A DNA stretch of 64,000 bases, from positions 53,454,203 through 53,518,202 of the forward strand of contig OZ020313.1 of the NCBI GenBank assembly GCA_963971305.1, written 5' to 3'. Within the stretch, counting starts at the first letter, position 1. Each line of letters begins with the position of its first letter. A program made the position numbers and the translations under genes. Origin of the DNA: Arcuatula senhousia. Lineage: Eukaryota > Mollusca > Bivalvia > Mytilida > Mytilidae. Below the pieces are notes generated by a model, which saw only the letters and a program-made list of their open reading frames with translations, was not told the DNA's origin and did no database searches. Positions 39,901 through 52,800 of this stretch are shown here, in pieces.

Positions 39901-42900
39901 GTTTGAAAATATATTGTACCTTTACATTGCTGCAGCGGGCCAAAGACATGCCACACTTATAATATCAATTTTTATTTTTCGTCAGATTTTCAAAATCTTT
40001 TTTTCATTGGAATCAATGTGAAAATTCCTTCCCTTATTTTTCAATCAGGGTCAAAAAGAACCAAACATGTCAATTAATATAAGACTTTTCTATTAGATGT
40101 TATTGTAAATATATATGTGTCAAATGTGCATTTTAAAGTCAACCACAGGATGCATGTGTCAAAAAGCTTTGTAAGTCCACCATGGGCTGCATCATCAGTG
40201 ACCAAAGCAATAGACTATCCATATTGGGCCTCCATCGTACAGTGTTCAACATGTTGCGGTCGTATCATGCTGCGCTCGGCATAGCTTTTTATTAAAAGAT
40301 TTTGTCATAAGAAGTATCTATATCTATATGTTTGAAAAATAAAATAAAAAGAATAGGTCACCGTGCTTAATTTTTGTAGAAAATTGATCAAAAACTGTTC
40401 AAATTTGACTATTTTTATATAGATTATATAGGGAAAAATGGTTTAAATTACTTTTTTTTAAAAATTTCATGGGATAGATTTTTGTTATATTTTGTTAAAA
40501 CATCAGTTTTTGTTAGTTCTTTGAAAACAAGTTCTTAGAAAACAAGGTATAAAATCATGGGGTCACCATTAGTTTTCTGAAAATAAATGGGAAAAACTGA
40601 ATTTTCCCTACATATTTCATACAAATAATCTCCCTTGAAAAAAGTACAGGAAATGTTATAATAGGAATATAACAGTTAGGGTTTGTTTCAAACTTATTTT
40701 TTCTTGAATAATTTATCATACTTACAATCTTCATACAGTTAAATAGCAATATTTTTGCCTTTGCTTAGATTTGGTAACATGCTCAGTGATATACCACTGT
40801 ATTACCTTAATTATTTGTTTGATGCTCATGAAATGTAATTTGACAATGTGTAAATGGTTATGTTTTAGAATTTTACAAAAAAAAATGCCATCTCAGGTAT
40901 TTATATAAATTTAATTTGTAAATATTTCAGACATTTTGTGACATCAAGGATCTATCTTATGGTAAAGAGCTTGTCCCTATTCAGTGTGTTAACGGTATTG
41001 ACAGACTGTATCCTGATTATGTAGAATATTCCAACGTACGACTACCTGCCAAGGGAGTTAACCTCAATCTTGATCCAGAGTTCATGGTGTGCTGTGATTG
41101 TACAGATAATTGTAGGGTAAGGTTCAATTTCTATTTTGAATTATGTGACATATGCGATTTCATTTTACAAATATATTTATGCTGACAATTTGCATGAGTG
41201 GTTTACATTTTTTGGTAGCATGTTTTATAACTACTTTTGTAATTAAGAATTTATCTTTATGGCCGGGTTTCATGGAGTGAAAAATCCGGGTTATAAAATG
41301 ATGAATGTCGGGCGGGCTTGGAAGAAATTTTTCGTAACAGTTTTCTCAGCAACTACTTATCACAGCCACTTGATATTTGGTATACAGCATCAGGGTGGGG
41401 TCCCATAACATGGGATTTAATTTCAGGTCTGTTGCTCATCTACTTCCTGTTACCAACTTCGTTAATTTTTGACATTAATGGTCAAAAGAACAAAATTTTC
41501 GTAACAGTTTTCTCAGCAACTACTAATCACAGCCATTTGATATTTGGTATACAGCTTCAGGGTGGGATTTGATTGCAGGTTTGTCCCTTGTCTACTTCCT
41601 GTTTAACAAAATCTGCCCATTTTGTTAAGTTTTTTTTCTCAAATATATATGTTTGAAATCCAACACTTTATTTTATTGAAGAATCTATATATACATGTAG
41701 TAATAGAATTTTGGAAATTTGTCAGTAGAAGTTACTTTTAGTGTCTGTTTTAAGTAGACCACATGTATAATGTTAATATTTTATATTCTGTGCTTTGTCA
41801 CTCGTCTGGTTCTCTTTTTACCTGATTTCTGCTGAACCATCAGTGAGGTCTGCAATATAAAGCTACATTTCAATACAGAACACTATCAACTTAGAATTTT
41901 TTTCTGTGTATATCAAGCATTTTTAAGTAATGTTTGTAAGTTTTGTATTTTATAGGACAAAAGTAAATGTGCATGTCAGCAGCTTACAGTTGAAGCAACA
42001 TCATGTAGTTCCGCAGGGAAGATTAACCCCAATGCTGGCCTAGAATATCGCCGTTTGAAAGAACCATTAATTACAGGGTAGGTCACATTGCCTTTATGTA
42101 AGGTATATAAACTTACTGTTTTGTAATATCATCAATGGTCAAAAATGTTTTCTGGAAGAAAAAAAAACAGCTGTTTTTAGCATTTATTTTTCATTTTTTC
42201 ATTATTTTTTGTTGTGGTATCAATTTTCGTGGTTTTGTGGGTGTAGCTGATCAACCATATTTGGTTTCGGCACAAACAGGAAATGTTTCATTGCTTTGCA
42301 TAATACAATCTTCAGAAACACAAATTTTAGAACCCATGAACTAATATTTTTCAGCAATCTACAAAAATTTATACCCACAGTATAACCTGACATGTCTAAA
42401 AAACTGACTAATTGCAAAAAAAAAAAAACCCCAGATCAGTGTGAAAGAGGCACTTGAAAAACATGAAAAAGATGGGATAACTATATTTCTACATAACCTG
42501 TTGATATGTTCTTTCACACCTTTTTTATGCCCCCGCAACAACATGTCGGGGGCATTAAGTTTTACTCATGTCCGTCCGTACGTACAAATTTCCGTCAAGC
42601 TTTTTTCAGGAACCATGCATGAGAATGATTTAAAACTTAGTGGGATTGTTCAGTATGACTTACTATATGTCATAAGCGATTTTGAGGCCTGTCTGACATC
42701 TACTTCCTGTTTGGGACTTAGGCCCATGTGAAAATATGTGAACATGACTGAAAATTTCTGTCAAGCTTTTTCAAGACCTATACATGAGAATAATTTGAAA
42801 CTTAGTAGGATGGTTCAGTATGACAAACTGTATGTCCTAAGTGACTTTCAGGTCTGTCTGACATCTACTTCCTGTTTGGGTCCTAGCAGGGACATCCGTG

Positions 42901-43820
42901 TCCCATGGACACATTTCTTCTTTATTGAAGTAAAAATTATGGACCTTTGCTTGTTTATATGCAGTGTCAAATTCTCCATTGAAGAACATTTGTTGGGTAA
43001 TGTTTTTTTTTTTAACATATTTCAGAGTATATGAGTGCAATTCTAACTGTGCCTGTGACAAACGGTGCTTGAATCGTGTGGTTCAGAATGGATTACAAGT
43101 TCGGTTACAAGTGTTCAAGACAGAGCAGAAGTAAGTTACATATTTACAGCACATAGAAAATGTTCAAACCTGAAATGAAAAAAAGAAAAGAAAAAAGCAA
43201 GTTGAAATGAAACAAATACAATCTAGATGTTTTAATAACATTTATGTAAACAAAATCAATGATTTGATATTGTTGTAATGATTTGATAACTTTATTTGCT
43301 TAAGAAACCATACATTAACATCAATTATGTTGCCTAAGTCACACAGGTAAGAATCAGGAATTCTTTAACCGCAGTGTCAACCGCATCTGTGATAGTTTTT
43401 CTGCTAAGTCATAGTTTTGTCAGTGACAATATGAGTCTATGTTGACATGGTAGTGTAAATTGACCAATTGCTCAATAGCTCTCTGTGGTAACTGTTGTTC
43501 TTCTTTTTTATAGGGGTTGGGGATTGAGGTGTTTGGATGACCTTGCAAAAGGAAACTTTATCTGTATTTATGCTGGACAGTTGTTAACAGAACAAGGGGC
43601 CAATGAGGTGAGCAGAAATTAAAAAGACTAATTAATGTCTTTCGTATTGTCTCAGATCCATTCATCTAAATTGTTGGTTTTAATTTGAAACACCTAAATT
43701 TGTTGGCATCAATAATTGTTGATTAGGCATTATTCACATTTTCATGGATTCACAAATTTTTATACGACCGCAAAATTTTTGCGATCGTATTATGTTATGG
43801 CGATGTCGTCGTCGTCGTTG

Positions 43821-43852
<32 letters not shown>

Positions 43853-46800
43853 TGTAGACACTTTGGTTTCCGTGCGATAACTTTAGTTGTAGATAACCAA
43901 TTGTTTTGAAATTTTGATATGATGTTTATAACCTTTAAAGGAAGGTTGGTATTGCATTTGGGGTTTCTGGCCCCTACCGTTTAAGAAAAAAGGGCCAAAA
44001 GGGGCAAAAATGAGTATATTGACAAAACGTCTGTAGAATGTTTAATTTTCATCCAATTTTGATCGTTCTTTTTTTATTGTATTCCTCAATAAATTCTGTC
44101 AACAAAATGTATCAACGGCTTTGATGTATCTTGTACTGTTACATTGCTAATGGGGGTCAAAAAGGGGCCACACCCAAAAAATTGACTTTTTTATTTGTGG
44201 TCCGATTTTCAAAATCTTTTTTTCATTGGAATCCTTGTGAAAATCCCTGGCTGCATTTTTCAATCAGATTTGCAATATCTCATACCGTTTTCGAGAAATT
44301 AGGGGTCAAAGGGGCCAAAAACGCCATTTTTAAAAGTTTGTCATTTAAACCAAAAATTAAGTTGTAGTGGTCCTGCCAATTGTTATGAAGTTTTAATATG
44401 ATGATTATATCCACTTAAGGAATGATGGTTTTGTATTTGGGATTTGTGGCCCCTTCTTATTTAGAAAAAAGGGCCAAAAAGGGCTAAAACGGGTGTATTG
44501 ACAAACCTGTTATAGAATGTTTATCATTCATTCGATTTTGAAAATTCTTTTTTTATTGAATTCATCATTGAATTCTATCTACCAAATGTGTCAATGATTT
44601 TGATATGTATTTCACCATTACATTGCTACAGGGGGGCTAAAGACAGGGCACGCCCTTAAAATCAACTTTTTTATTTGTGGTCCAATTTTCAAAATCTTTT
44701 TTTCATTGGATTCCTTGTGAATATTTCTGCCTTATTCTTTTATCGGATTTGCAATATTTTTACCGTTTTTTACCAAAATTGTAAATTAATACATGTATAT
44801 ATAAATAAGGCTTTTGTATTAGATGTTGATGTAAATATAAATGTGTCAAAAATGCATTTTTAAGTCCACCACAGGATGCATGTGTCAAAAAGCTTTGTAA
44901 GTCCACCATGGGCTTCATGTGACCAAAGCAATGGACTATCCATACTGGGCCTCCAACGTACAGGGTTCAACTTGTTGCGGTCGTATCATGCTGCGCTCGG
45001 CGTAGCTTTTTATTGATTTGTGCAACTCCTACAGATAAATCAATTTGGAACTTTCCTTTCCTTGGGAATCAGATTTCATCATGATTTGTCTGACCCATGA
45101 AAAACGACAAGAATTGGTATCCTATGAAAAATATTACATTCATAGTAAATGTCTACATGTATACAATTAAGTATTTGTTGAAAAATGTTGTGCATAAAAA
45201 AGGCTGACAATTGAATATTTATTTTTGTGCAAAAATTAACTGTATTATACCATAGATATAATATACATAGATAAAGCTCCGGGACTACATCTGAGGCAGA
45301 TGATATTCGCCGACTTTTTATCACCCACTTGATATCGGGGTGTCATACTTGGTGTTAATTGTCATAATTGAGTCCGATATCGACTGATTTTATGACCGGA
45401 AGATAATGGCTGTCAACTTTCAATAAAATTTTCTTCCCTTTTGTCATTTTTTCACCACGAATAATATGGCTATCATTGAAGAAATCGAGGTAACGGAAGA
45501 TGAAATTAATAAAATAATGAACGAGGATGACAGTTGTACAGAAATTTATTGTTATTGTTGTACCCCAGCAGACGAAAACATGATCAAATGTAATAACAAA
45601 AATTGTGATCTAGAATGGTTTCATCGGGAATGCACTGGTTTTTCACTTGAAACAGATCCACCTAAAAATTGGGTTTGCGATGAATGCAAACCGAAGAAAA
45701 AAACTAAGGGTTACCACCTTATATTTAATTCCTTTTCCTTTGCGTGTTTTCAAACCTCTAGGTCTACATATACCTTGGTTTTGGTAGTTTTAAAAGAAAC
45801 AAAAAGACAACATATTTATAATATGTATAATAATTTTATTGGTAGATCAAAATAATATTACACAAGAAGTTTGTAAGCTTTCCTATTATATTATTGAACA
45901 GAAAATTAATGTAATAGGGTTGTAGAAATCCTAAAAAAACACTGTGCAATTCAATTATGTGTGTAAAAAGAGGAATTCTTAACAAATGTTTTTCTATATA
46001 TCTTTCATTCTCTTTTTAAACTTAAGTTAGCCCTTTGAGCGACTTTTAATAAAATCCAAAACTTGTCTCAGTAAAAACATAAATATAATATAGACGGTTT
46101 CTGTCTTTTATTGTTCATTGACATTAAGTCACCTTTGTAAACAGTGCATGCATCCAGGGATTAAATAAAACTTGTTTTGGACATCCCTGATGCATCACAA
46201 ATTTCCCCTGTCCTCAAAAGAAACAAGCACTTTGCATGCCGAATGGTCGCCACTTTTTCAAATTTTGTCTCTTCATATGCCGTTGTGGTTTTACCGTCTT
46301 TTTGATAGAAAGACCACTGGAGCACGTTCGTTCTTCGAACGACAAAGTGAATTGAATTCGTTGTTTCCTTTGCATATTTTCAAGTTATTAAATGTCACTA
46401 ACAGGTCCTGAAACGGTCCGGTCCGTTCTGCAACTTTTTGTCAACACCGCTTAAATGTTCAGAATGTGTCACATCGTTGAATGATGAATATCTGCCATTC
46501 AAGCGTCTTTTTTGTAACGTATAGCCGATGGCTTATTTTTTCTGTTGACGAAGAAACACGGTAAATAAAGAACTCTCTTTCAGTCTCTTTAAATGAGAAT
46601 CCATTATCAGAAGCAGTTTGGGCATAAAAAGTACTTGGACTGGGGTCTTGCGTAGGATTACAGATTTTGCATCTGTCACCGTGCTCCTCGAATTCAAAGA
46701 CATTAAACGTACTAACAACTTTCTTTTCGTTCTTGTTTTTTCGCCGTCTTGATATCTTTAGCCGACATGCATCACAAACGTATGGTGGATTGACGGACGG

Positions 46801-49800
46801 ATTGTCAGAGTCAACATCAACATTTAGTATTATGAAAAGATCTTTTTTATAAGTTTATCTTTGTGCGTCGGATTGCCTTTGGAGGGTATAGCCTTTTCAT
46901 TTCCACATATACGACACAAAGTTCTTAAAAATACTTTCATGAATAGTAAGTCCTAAAAAATAAAAATAAATTAAAAAGATCCGTTGTCAGAATATGAGAA
47001 TATTGTTATATTTAAAGTTAAGACAAAGGCAACGTTGTTAATATATAATTATTATGGACAATAATTCAAATTTCCTCTATCGATAAAAAAGAAGATTTTC
47101 AAACGATTATATGAGAATTCGACGCACTTCGACGATGTTATGACTAGTATCACTAGGTAGACAAACTTTTCCTCTTTTAATTAAACTTGGTCTGATATAT
47201 AGGAAATTACAGAAAAAAAAGTTATCGAAGATTTAAATAACCTACCTGAAAGTTCCATATTTAAGAAATGACATTTTGTAGTAGATAACATCATTACAGT
47301 GACCGTTTTCTTCAACCGATTTTCATCAAATTAACACTGACAGACAGGTCTTATCATGCAGGGTCTACTTTATTGCATCCGCCCACCTTATCACCTAAGG
47401 ATTACCGGTAATTAACTAATTATTACACCACTGATAAGGTCAGCCATCGATAATCTAAGATTAATTATCATATACCCCCAACATACGCCCTATTATCGGC
47501 GAATATCATCTGCATCAAAGACCTCGCTACGCAGTGCCGCGCGTTTGATATATCAAAGAGAACTATGGGATGCACAGCATGGCAAAAACCTCGAGCTTTA
47601 TCTATGTATATTATATCTATGATTATACCATATAAGAAAAAAATAAATTTGGTATTTATTTTGTGCTAGTATTCAAAAAGTAAATATGGAAATTCTGCAT
47701 GTGTTCAATGGTTAAATAATTCTACAATCAAATTTAAATTAAATCCTAATAGTTTCATAATCAAATTGACTGTTTTTATTCACATAGGATGGACAGCAGT
47801 TTGGTGATGAATATTTAGCAGAGTTAGATTACATTGAGGTGGTAGAGAGACAGAAGGAGGGGTACGAGAGTGATGTTGATATGGACGAGGGGCTCGGTGA
47901 GGGGAGCGACGAAGAGGAAGAAATAGATGATAGTGAAGAGGAAGGAGCTAATCTGTCTCACAATGAATCTGATAGGTGAGTAGGAGGGGCTAATCTGTCT
48001 CACAATCTGATAGGTGAGAGGGAGGGGCTAACCTGTCTCACAATGAATCTGAAAGGTACGTGGGAGGGGCTTATCTGTCTTACAATGAATCTTATAAGTG
48101 AGTGGGAAGGGCTTATCTGTCTCACAATGAATCTGAAAGGTACGTGGGAGGGGCTTATCTGTCTTACAATGAATCTTATAAGTGAGTGGGAAGGGCTTAT
48201 CTGTCTCACAATGAATCTGATAGGTGAGTGGGAGGAGCTAATATGTCTCACAACAAATCTGATAGGTGAATGGGAGATAATGAATCTAATAGGTGAATTG
48301 GAGGGGCTAATCTGTCTCACAATGAATCTGATAGGTGAGTTGGAGGAGCTATTCTGTCTCACAATGAATCTGATATGTAAGTGGTAGGGGCTAATCTGTC
48401 TCACAATGAATCTGATAGGTTAGTGGGAGGGGCTAATCTGTCTCACAATGAATCTGATAGGTTAGTGGGAGGGGTTAATCTGTCTCGCAATGAATCTTAT
48501 TAGTGAGTGGGAGTAGCTAATCTGCCTCTTAATGAATCTGATAGGTGAGTGGGAGGAGCTTATTTGTCTCACAATGAATCTGATAGGTGAGTAGGAGGGT
48601 CTAATCTGCCTCACAATGATTCTGAGAAGTGAGTGGGAGGGGCTAGTTTATCTCATGAAGAATCTGATTGGTAGGTGAGAGGGCTTATCTGTCTCTTAAT
48701 GAATCTTAAAGTTGAGTGGGAGGAGCTTATCTGTCTTACGGTGAATTTGATAGTTGAGTAAACTGGGTTGAGCTTGAATAAAAGGGAAAATATAGAATAG
48801 GGTGTCAATGGTATTTGAGATATGTAGACATAACAAGTAGATTCTCACCAGCAACAATAAAAATTTTAGCATTTAGTGTAGAAAATTTTAAAGAATAAGA
48901 AAAAGTAGAGAAAGTAACTGATATTTAAACAGTCACTTAAAATAAAAAGAAGTATATATATTACTTAAAGATAATTATAGTATGTTAAAATGTATACTTG
49001 AATTTCCATATGCCATTTTAACAACCAATTTATAAACACTGTGATTTTACTCTGTGTTGCAGTGATTTTTCAGGAGATGAAGGAGGGGCAGAGACAGGAC
49101 CCCCTGGATCAACCTTAGCCACCAGGTATGTTAAACTGTCTAGTTGAAACCAATTTACAATGAACTTATATGTGATCTAACTAGAATGATAAAATACTGT
49201 GGTTTCAATCATCATAGTACCATTTTATATTCCCTCTAGTAAGAGAGGGGGCTATATTGCAATCACCTTGTCCGTCCGTCTGTCCATTTGTCTGTTGGAT
49301 GGATTGGTTTCAAATTTGGTAAACAGCTTCAGCATGATGAGTTATACCGTGCCTCCCCTATCCAGGTCAGTCCATCATCTACTTCCTGGTTTCCGAGCCG
49401 ACTTGGACTTTTTAGGGTAAAAAATTTGAAATGTGAAATTTTATATAAAAGATTTCTCGGCTTCTACTGGATGGATTTGTTTCAAATTTAGTACACAGCT
49501 TCAGCATGATGAGTTAAACCCTGCCTCTCCTTTCCAGGTTAGTCCATCATCTTCTTCATTTTTTCCGAGCCGACTTAGACTTTTTTAGGGTAAAAAATTT
49601 GAAATGCCAAATTTTTCGTAAAAGATTTCTTGGCTTCTACTGGATGGATAAGTTTCAAATTAGGTAAACAGCTTTATCATGATGAGTTATACTGTGTCTC
49701 CCTTTTTCAGGTCAGTCCATTATCTACTTCCTGTTTTACAAGCCAACTTAGACTTTTTTTGGGTCAAAAATATACAATTTTTCATAACAGATTTCTCGGC

Positions 49801-52800
49801 TTCTCCAGAAGGGATTGATTTCAAATTTGGTATGCAGGTTAAGCATGATGAGTTGTACCGTGCCTCCCCTTTCCAGTCGGTAATCTACTTCCTGTTTTCT
49901 TAAGGGTTGAGTGGGGGTATGCTTAGCACGACTTAGTGCAACCCCTTGTTGTGGTTAGGGGGTTGACGGTAAACCACAGACCAAGTATCCAATGACATGT
50001 AAATTTTATATTGATTCCTTAAAGTAACATAGGAAAACCATGAAAAGAAGTGAATTCATAGTATGAAAAAAAAATGTCAACAACTTGTTTGATCATTTGC
50101 TATATTTTTGGGCAGAATGGATTTTAGGACTTAACTTTAAAAACATTTCTTAGCCAATCATATTGTGGTAGAGATATAGTAAGACAGAAAGGACACACAT
50201 TGTATACTCTAGTTTGTGATGCATTAATGATTTACCGGTAATATAAATATTAGTTTGCAGACAAGGAATGTGATGAGTCTTTTACAGAGAAAGTACTACA
50301 TGTAGTTCAAGACAAAACCTTAATTGAGATATCATTTGTCATTTGGGATTTCTGTACATACAAACAATGTTCCTTCTTTAATCAGATGTTTTGTTATATA
50401 CCTACTCATAAAGGGGGGACAATACGGCAACCACCTTGTCTGTCCATTTGTTTGGACTTCCGTCTGCACAATGATTTGTGCAGTTCTTCCCCTTTCCAGG
50501 TAGTTTATCATATATTTCTTGTTCTTTGACCAGCTAAAAACTGTTTTAAGGGTCAAAATGGAGAATTTTCATAACTGATTTCTCAATCTGTAAAACGGAC
50601 AATATTACTGAAGGGATCGATTTCAACTTTTACAGTGTGTCCCATTTTTCAAGTCAGTTCATCATCATCTTCCTGTTTTCTGAATGGTTGAATGGGGGTC
50701 TGAATTGGCATGATATAGTGCAACACCTAGTTATAAAGTCTGTTCTTTATTGTAAATTGTGTCAATATATCATTGGAATACTGTTGCCACAAATGTTTTA
50801 TTTTTCTCTCTTACAGGAGATCTACACGTACAAGAAAGAACATGACGGGTAAACAGTTAGGGAAGTTAGTACTGAGGAGGGATTCTTCTAAATCTGGAGT
50901 CAAGGAGGAAGAATGGTAGGCATTGTTTATATATAGAAAGTTTTTAAGGTTATTGTTTGGGAAACTGACTGTTTTTATATTCATTGGTACCATTTTTTGT
51001 GGATTCATGAAAAGGCCAGCTTCCTCAACCTTTAGCTAACCTGACCTGAAGGGTCATGTGAGCTATTGCCATCACTTGGCATCTGTCGTCCGTCCGTCGT
51101 CTGTTGTCCGTCGTCCGTTAGCTTTTTTCAAACATCTTCTTCTCTGAAACTGCTTAGCCAAATGCAGCCAAACTTGATTTGGTTGTTCCTTAGGGTATTG
51201 TGCAAAAAGTTTGCGTTGGGATTTTCGATACGTCAAAAACTATGGCCGCTGTTTCTAAAAATAGAACGGGGGGGGGGGGGGGGGGGGCAAATACAGTATT
51301 TTTCCAACAACTCAAAAACGGTCACAGATATCAAAATTCTGGCATATGGTAAAAGTGATCAGCACCTCAAGATCTACTTGGCCAGAAATTTTCAAAAAGA
51401 TCAGTTGATGTAGGAGTAATTGCTCTTTTTTTGGATTTGTTTTCAAAATTTTGCACATATTTTGAGCCCTATATCTTGAAAACTATACAAGATATTTCAA
51501 CTTTTAAATTGCATATAATTTAGCACATCAAGATCTACATTTCATGTAACTAGGTCAAAGCTGTAGGACCATTACTTTTAGGAGTTATTGCCCTTAAAAA
51601 TTCAAAATTTACCATTTTTCATTACTTTTCCCTGAATTTCAAAGATTAACTTGTCTGACGCCATAAGACCAACTGCATTTAAACTTGGCATACATGTTTA
51701 ATACCATATATGCTACAATTCTATAGTTTAGATTTTAGATTTGTAAAAAAACGTGGCTGCCATGGCTAAAAATAGAACATAGGGGTAAATTGTAGTTTTT
51801 TGCTAGTAACTAAAAAATGGTTACAGATATCAACATTGTGCAAGAATCAAAAGTGATCAGCTTATCAAGATCTACCTGTCCCTAAATTTTGAAAAAGATC
51901 CAACTGCTAATGTGGGAGTTATTGCCCTTTTTGATTTTTTTTTCAAAATTTTGCACTTATTTAGCCCTATATCTTGAAAACTATACAAGATATTTCAAAA
52001 ATTTAAATTGTAATGGTTAAGCACAATAATATCAACAAAATATATGTATCTGTGTAGTTCAGGTGAGCGATTCAGGCTCCTGGGAGCCTCTTGTTATTTA
52101 GTGGTTTTATCAGCTACAAGATTCATGCAAATTTTGTTTGATTTATGTTCTATCTACCAAAGCATGCAGGGGGCATATAGTGTTCAGGTCCATTTGTTCG
52201 CCAGTCCCAAATGTTGCATGATGGGCCATTATGTCTTTTGGACATATTCTTGTATTCTTTTTTTCATCAACCCAATGGTTATAATACTTTCATAGTAGAT
52301 ATATTATTCCATGAAGAAGAGAAGACAAGCAGGATAATGGTGAATTGAAAAAAAAATCTGCTTAAATTCTATTACTTGCTAGTAGCACTTACATACCAGA
52401 GACCCAATAGTTGCAACCAAGCAAGCAAAAAAATCAAAAATTAAAGAATTACAACAAAAAACTTTTTGCCTCCTCTGTTTCAGATAAAAAAAAACCCAGC
52501 ATGCATTAGATCTGATTTTCAAGGAGTAATTGATATAGATACATATATATTTGTGTTTTTTTTTCATAAAAATGAATGAATAACAAAAGCAAACCTGTTA
52601 TTCAGTTACATCTTAATGGGAACCAATCACCAAGGGTTTTATTTAGTTTGTTTAGTTTACTTTTATTATACCCCCCGCAAACAAAGTTTGGGGGGGTATA
52701 TAGGAAACACCCTGTCTGTCTGTCTGTCTGTCCGTCTGTCTGTCTGTCCGTCTGTCCACATAACTCGTAAGCGCAACTCCTCCTAAACTTGTCAAAGGAT

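Larger units (their letters stand above)
45251..47621. mobile_element. 2.37-kb DNA transposon with PHD-finger ORF and RAG1-N-like gene
   Basis: A perfect 29-bp terminal inverted repeat (45251-45279 and 47593-47621, beginning CATAGATATAATATACATAG) is flanked by the 7-bp target duplication ATTATAC (45244-45250, 47622-47628). A second inverted motif, GCAGATGATATTCGCCGA, lies inside each end (45296-45313 and 47496-47513), spaced 16 bp from the TIR on the left and 79 bp on the right. The interior encodes a PHD finger on the + strand and a decayed zinc-cluster protein on the - strand, transcribed convergently. No DDE/RNase H-like transposase is visible, so this copy is probably non-autonomous or partly deleted. 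It sits in SETDB1 intron 23. Confidence 0.88.

Noticed and set aside
42441..43034. 96-98 aa ORFs near exon 22
   Set aside because: They lie in family E tandem units and continue into the exon 22 acceptor region in the wrong frame.
45251..47621. RAG recombination signal (heptamer/nonamer) at the element ends
   Set aside because: The termini CATAGATATAATATACATAG do not match the CACAGTG heptamer or the A-rich nonamer, and the duplication is 7 bp, not 5 bp.
48000..48404. Overlapping 114-aa (+) and 134-aa (-) ORFs with regular repeats
   Set aside because: Produced by the 42-bp exon-derived minisatellite (multiple of three, few stops); no start, splice or domain evidence for a protein.
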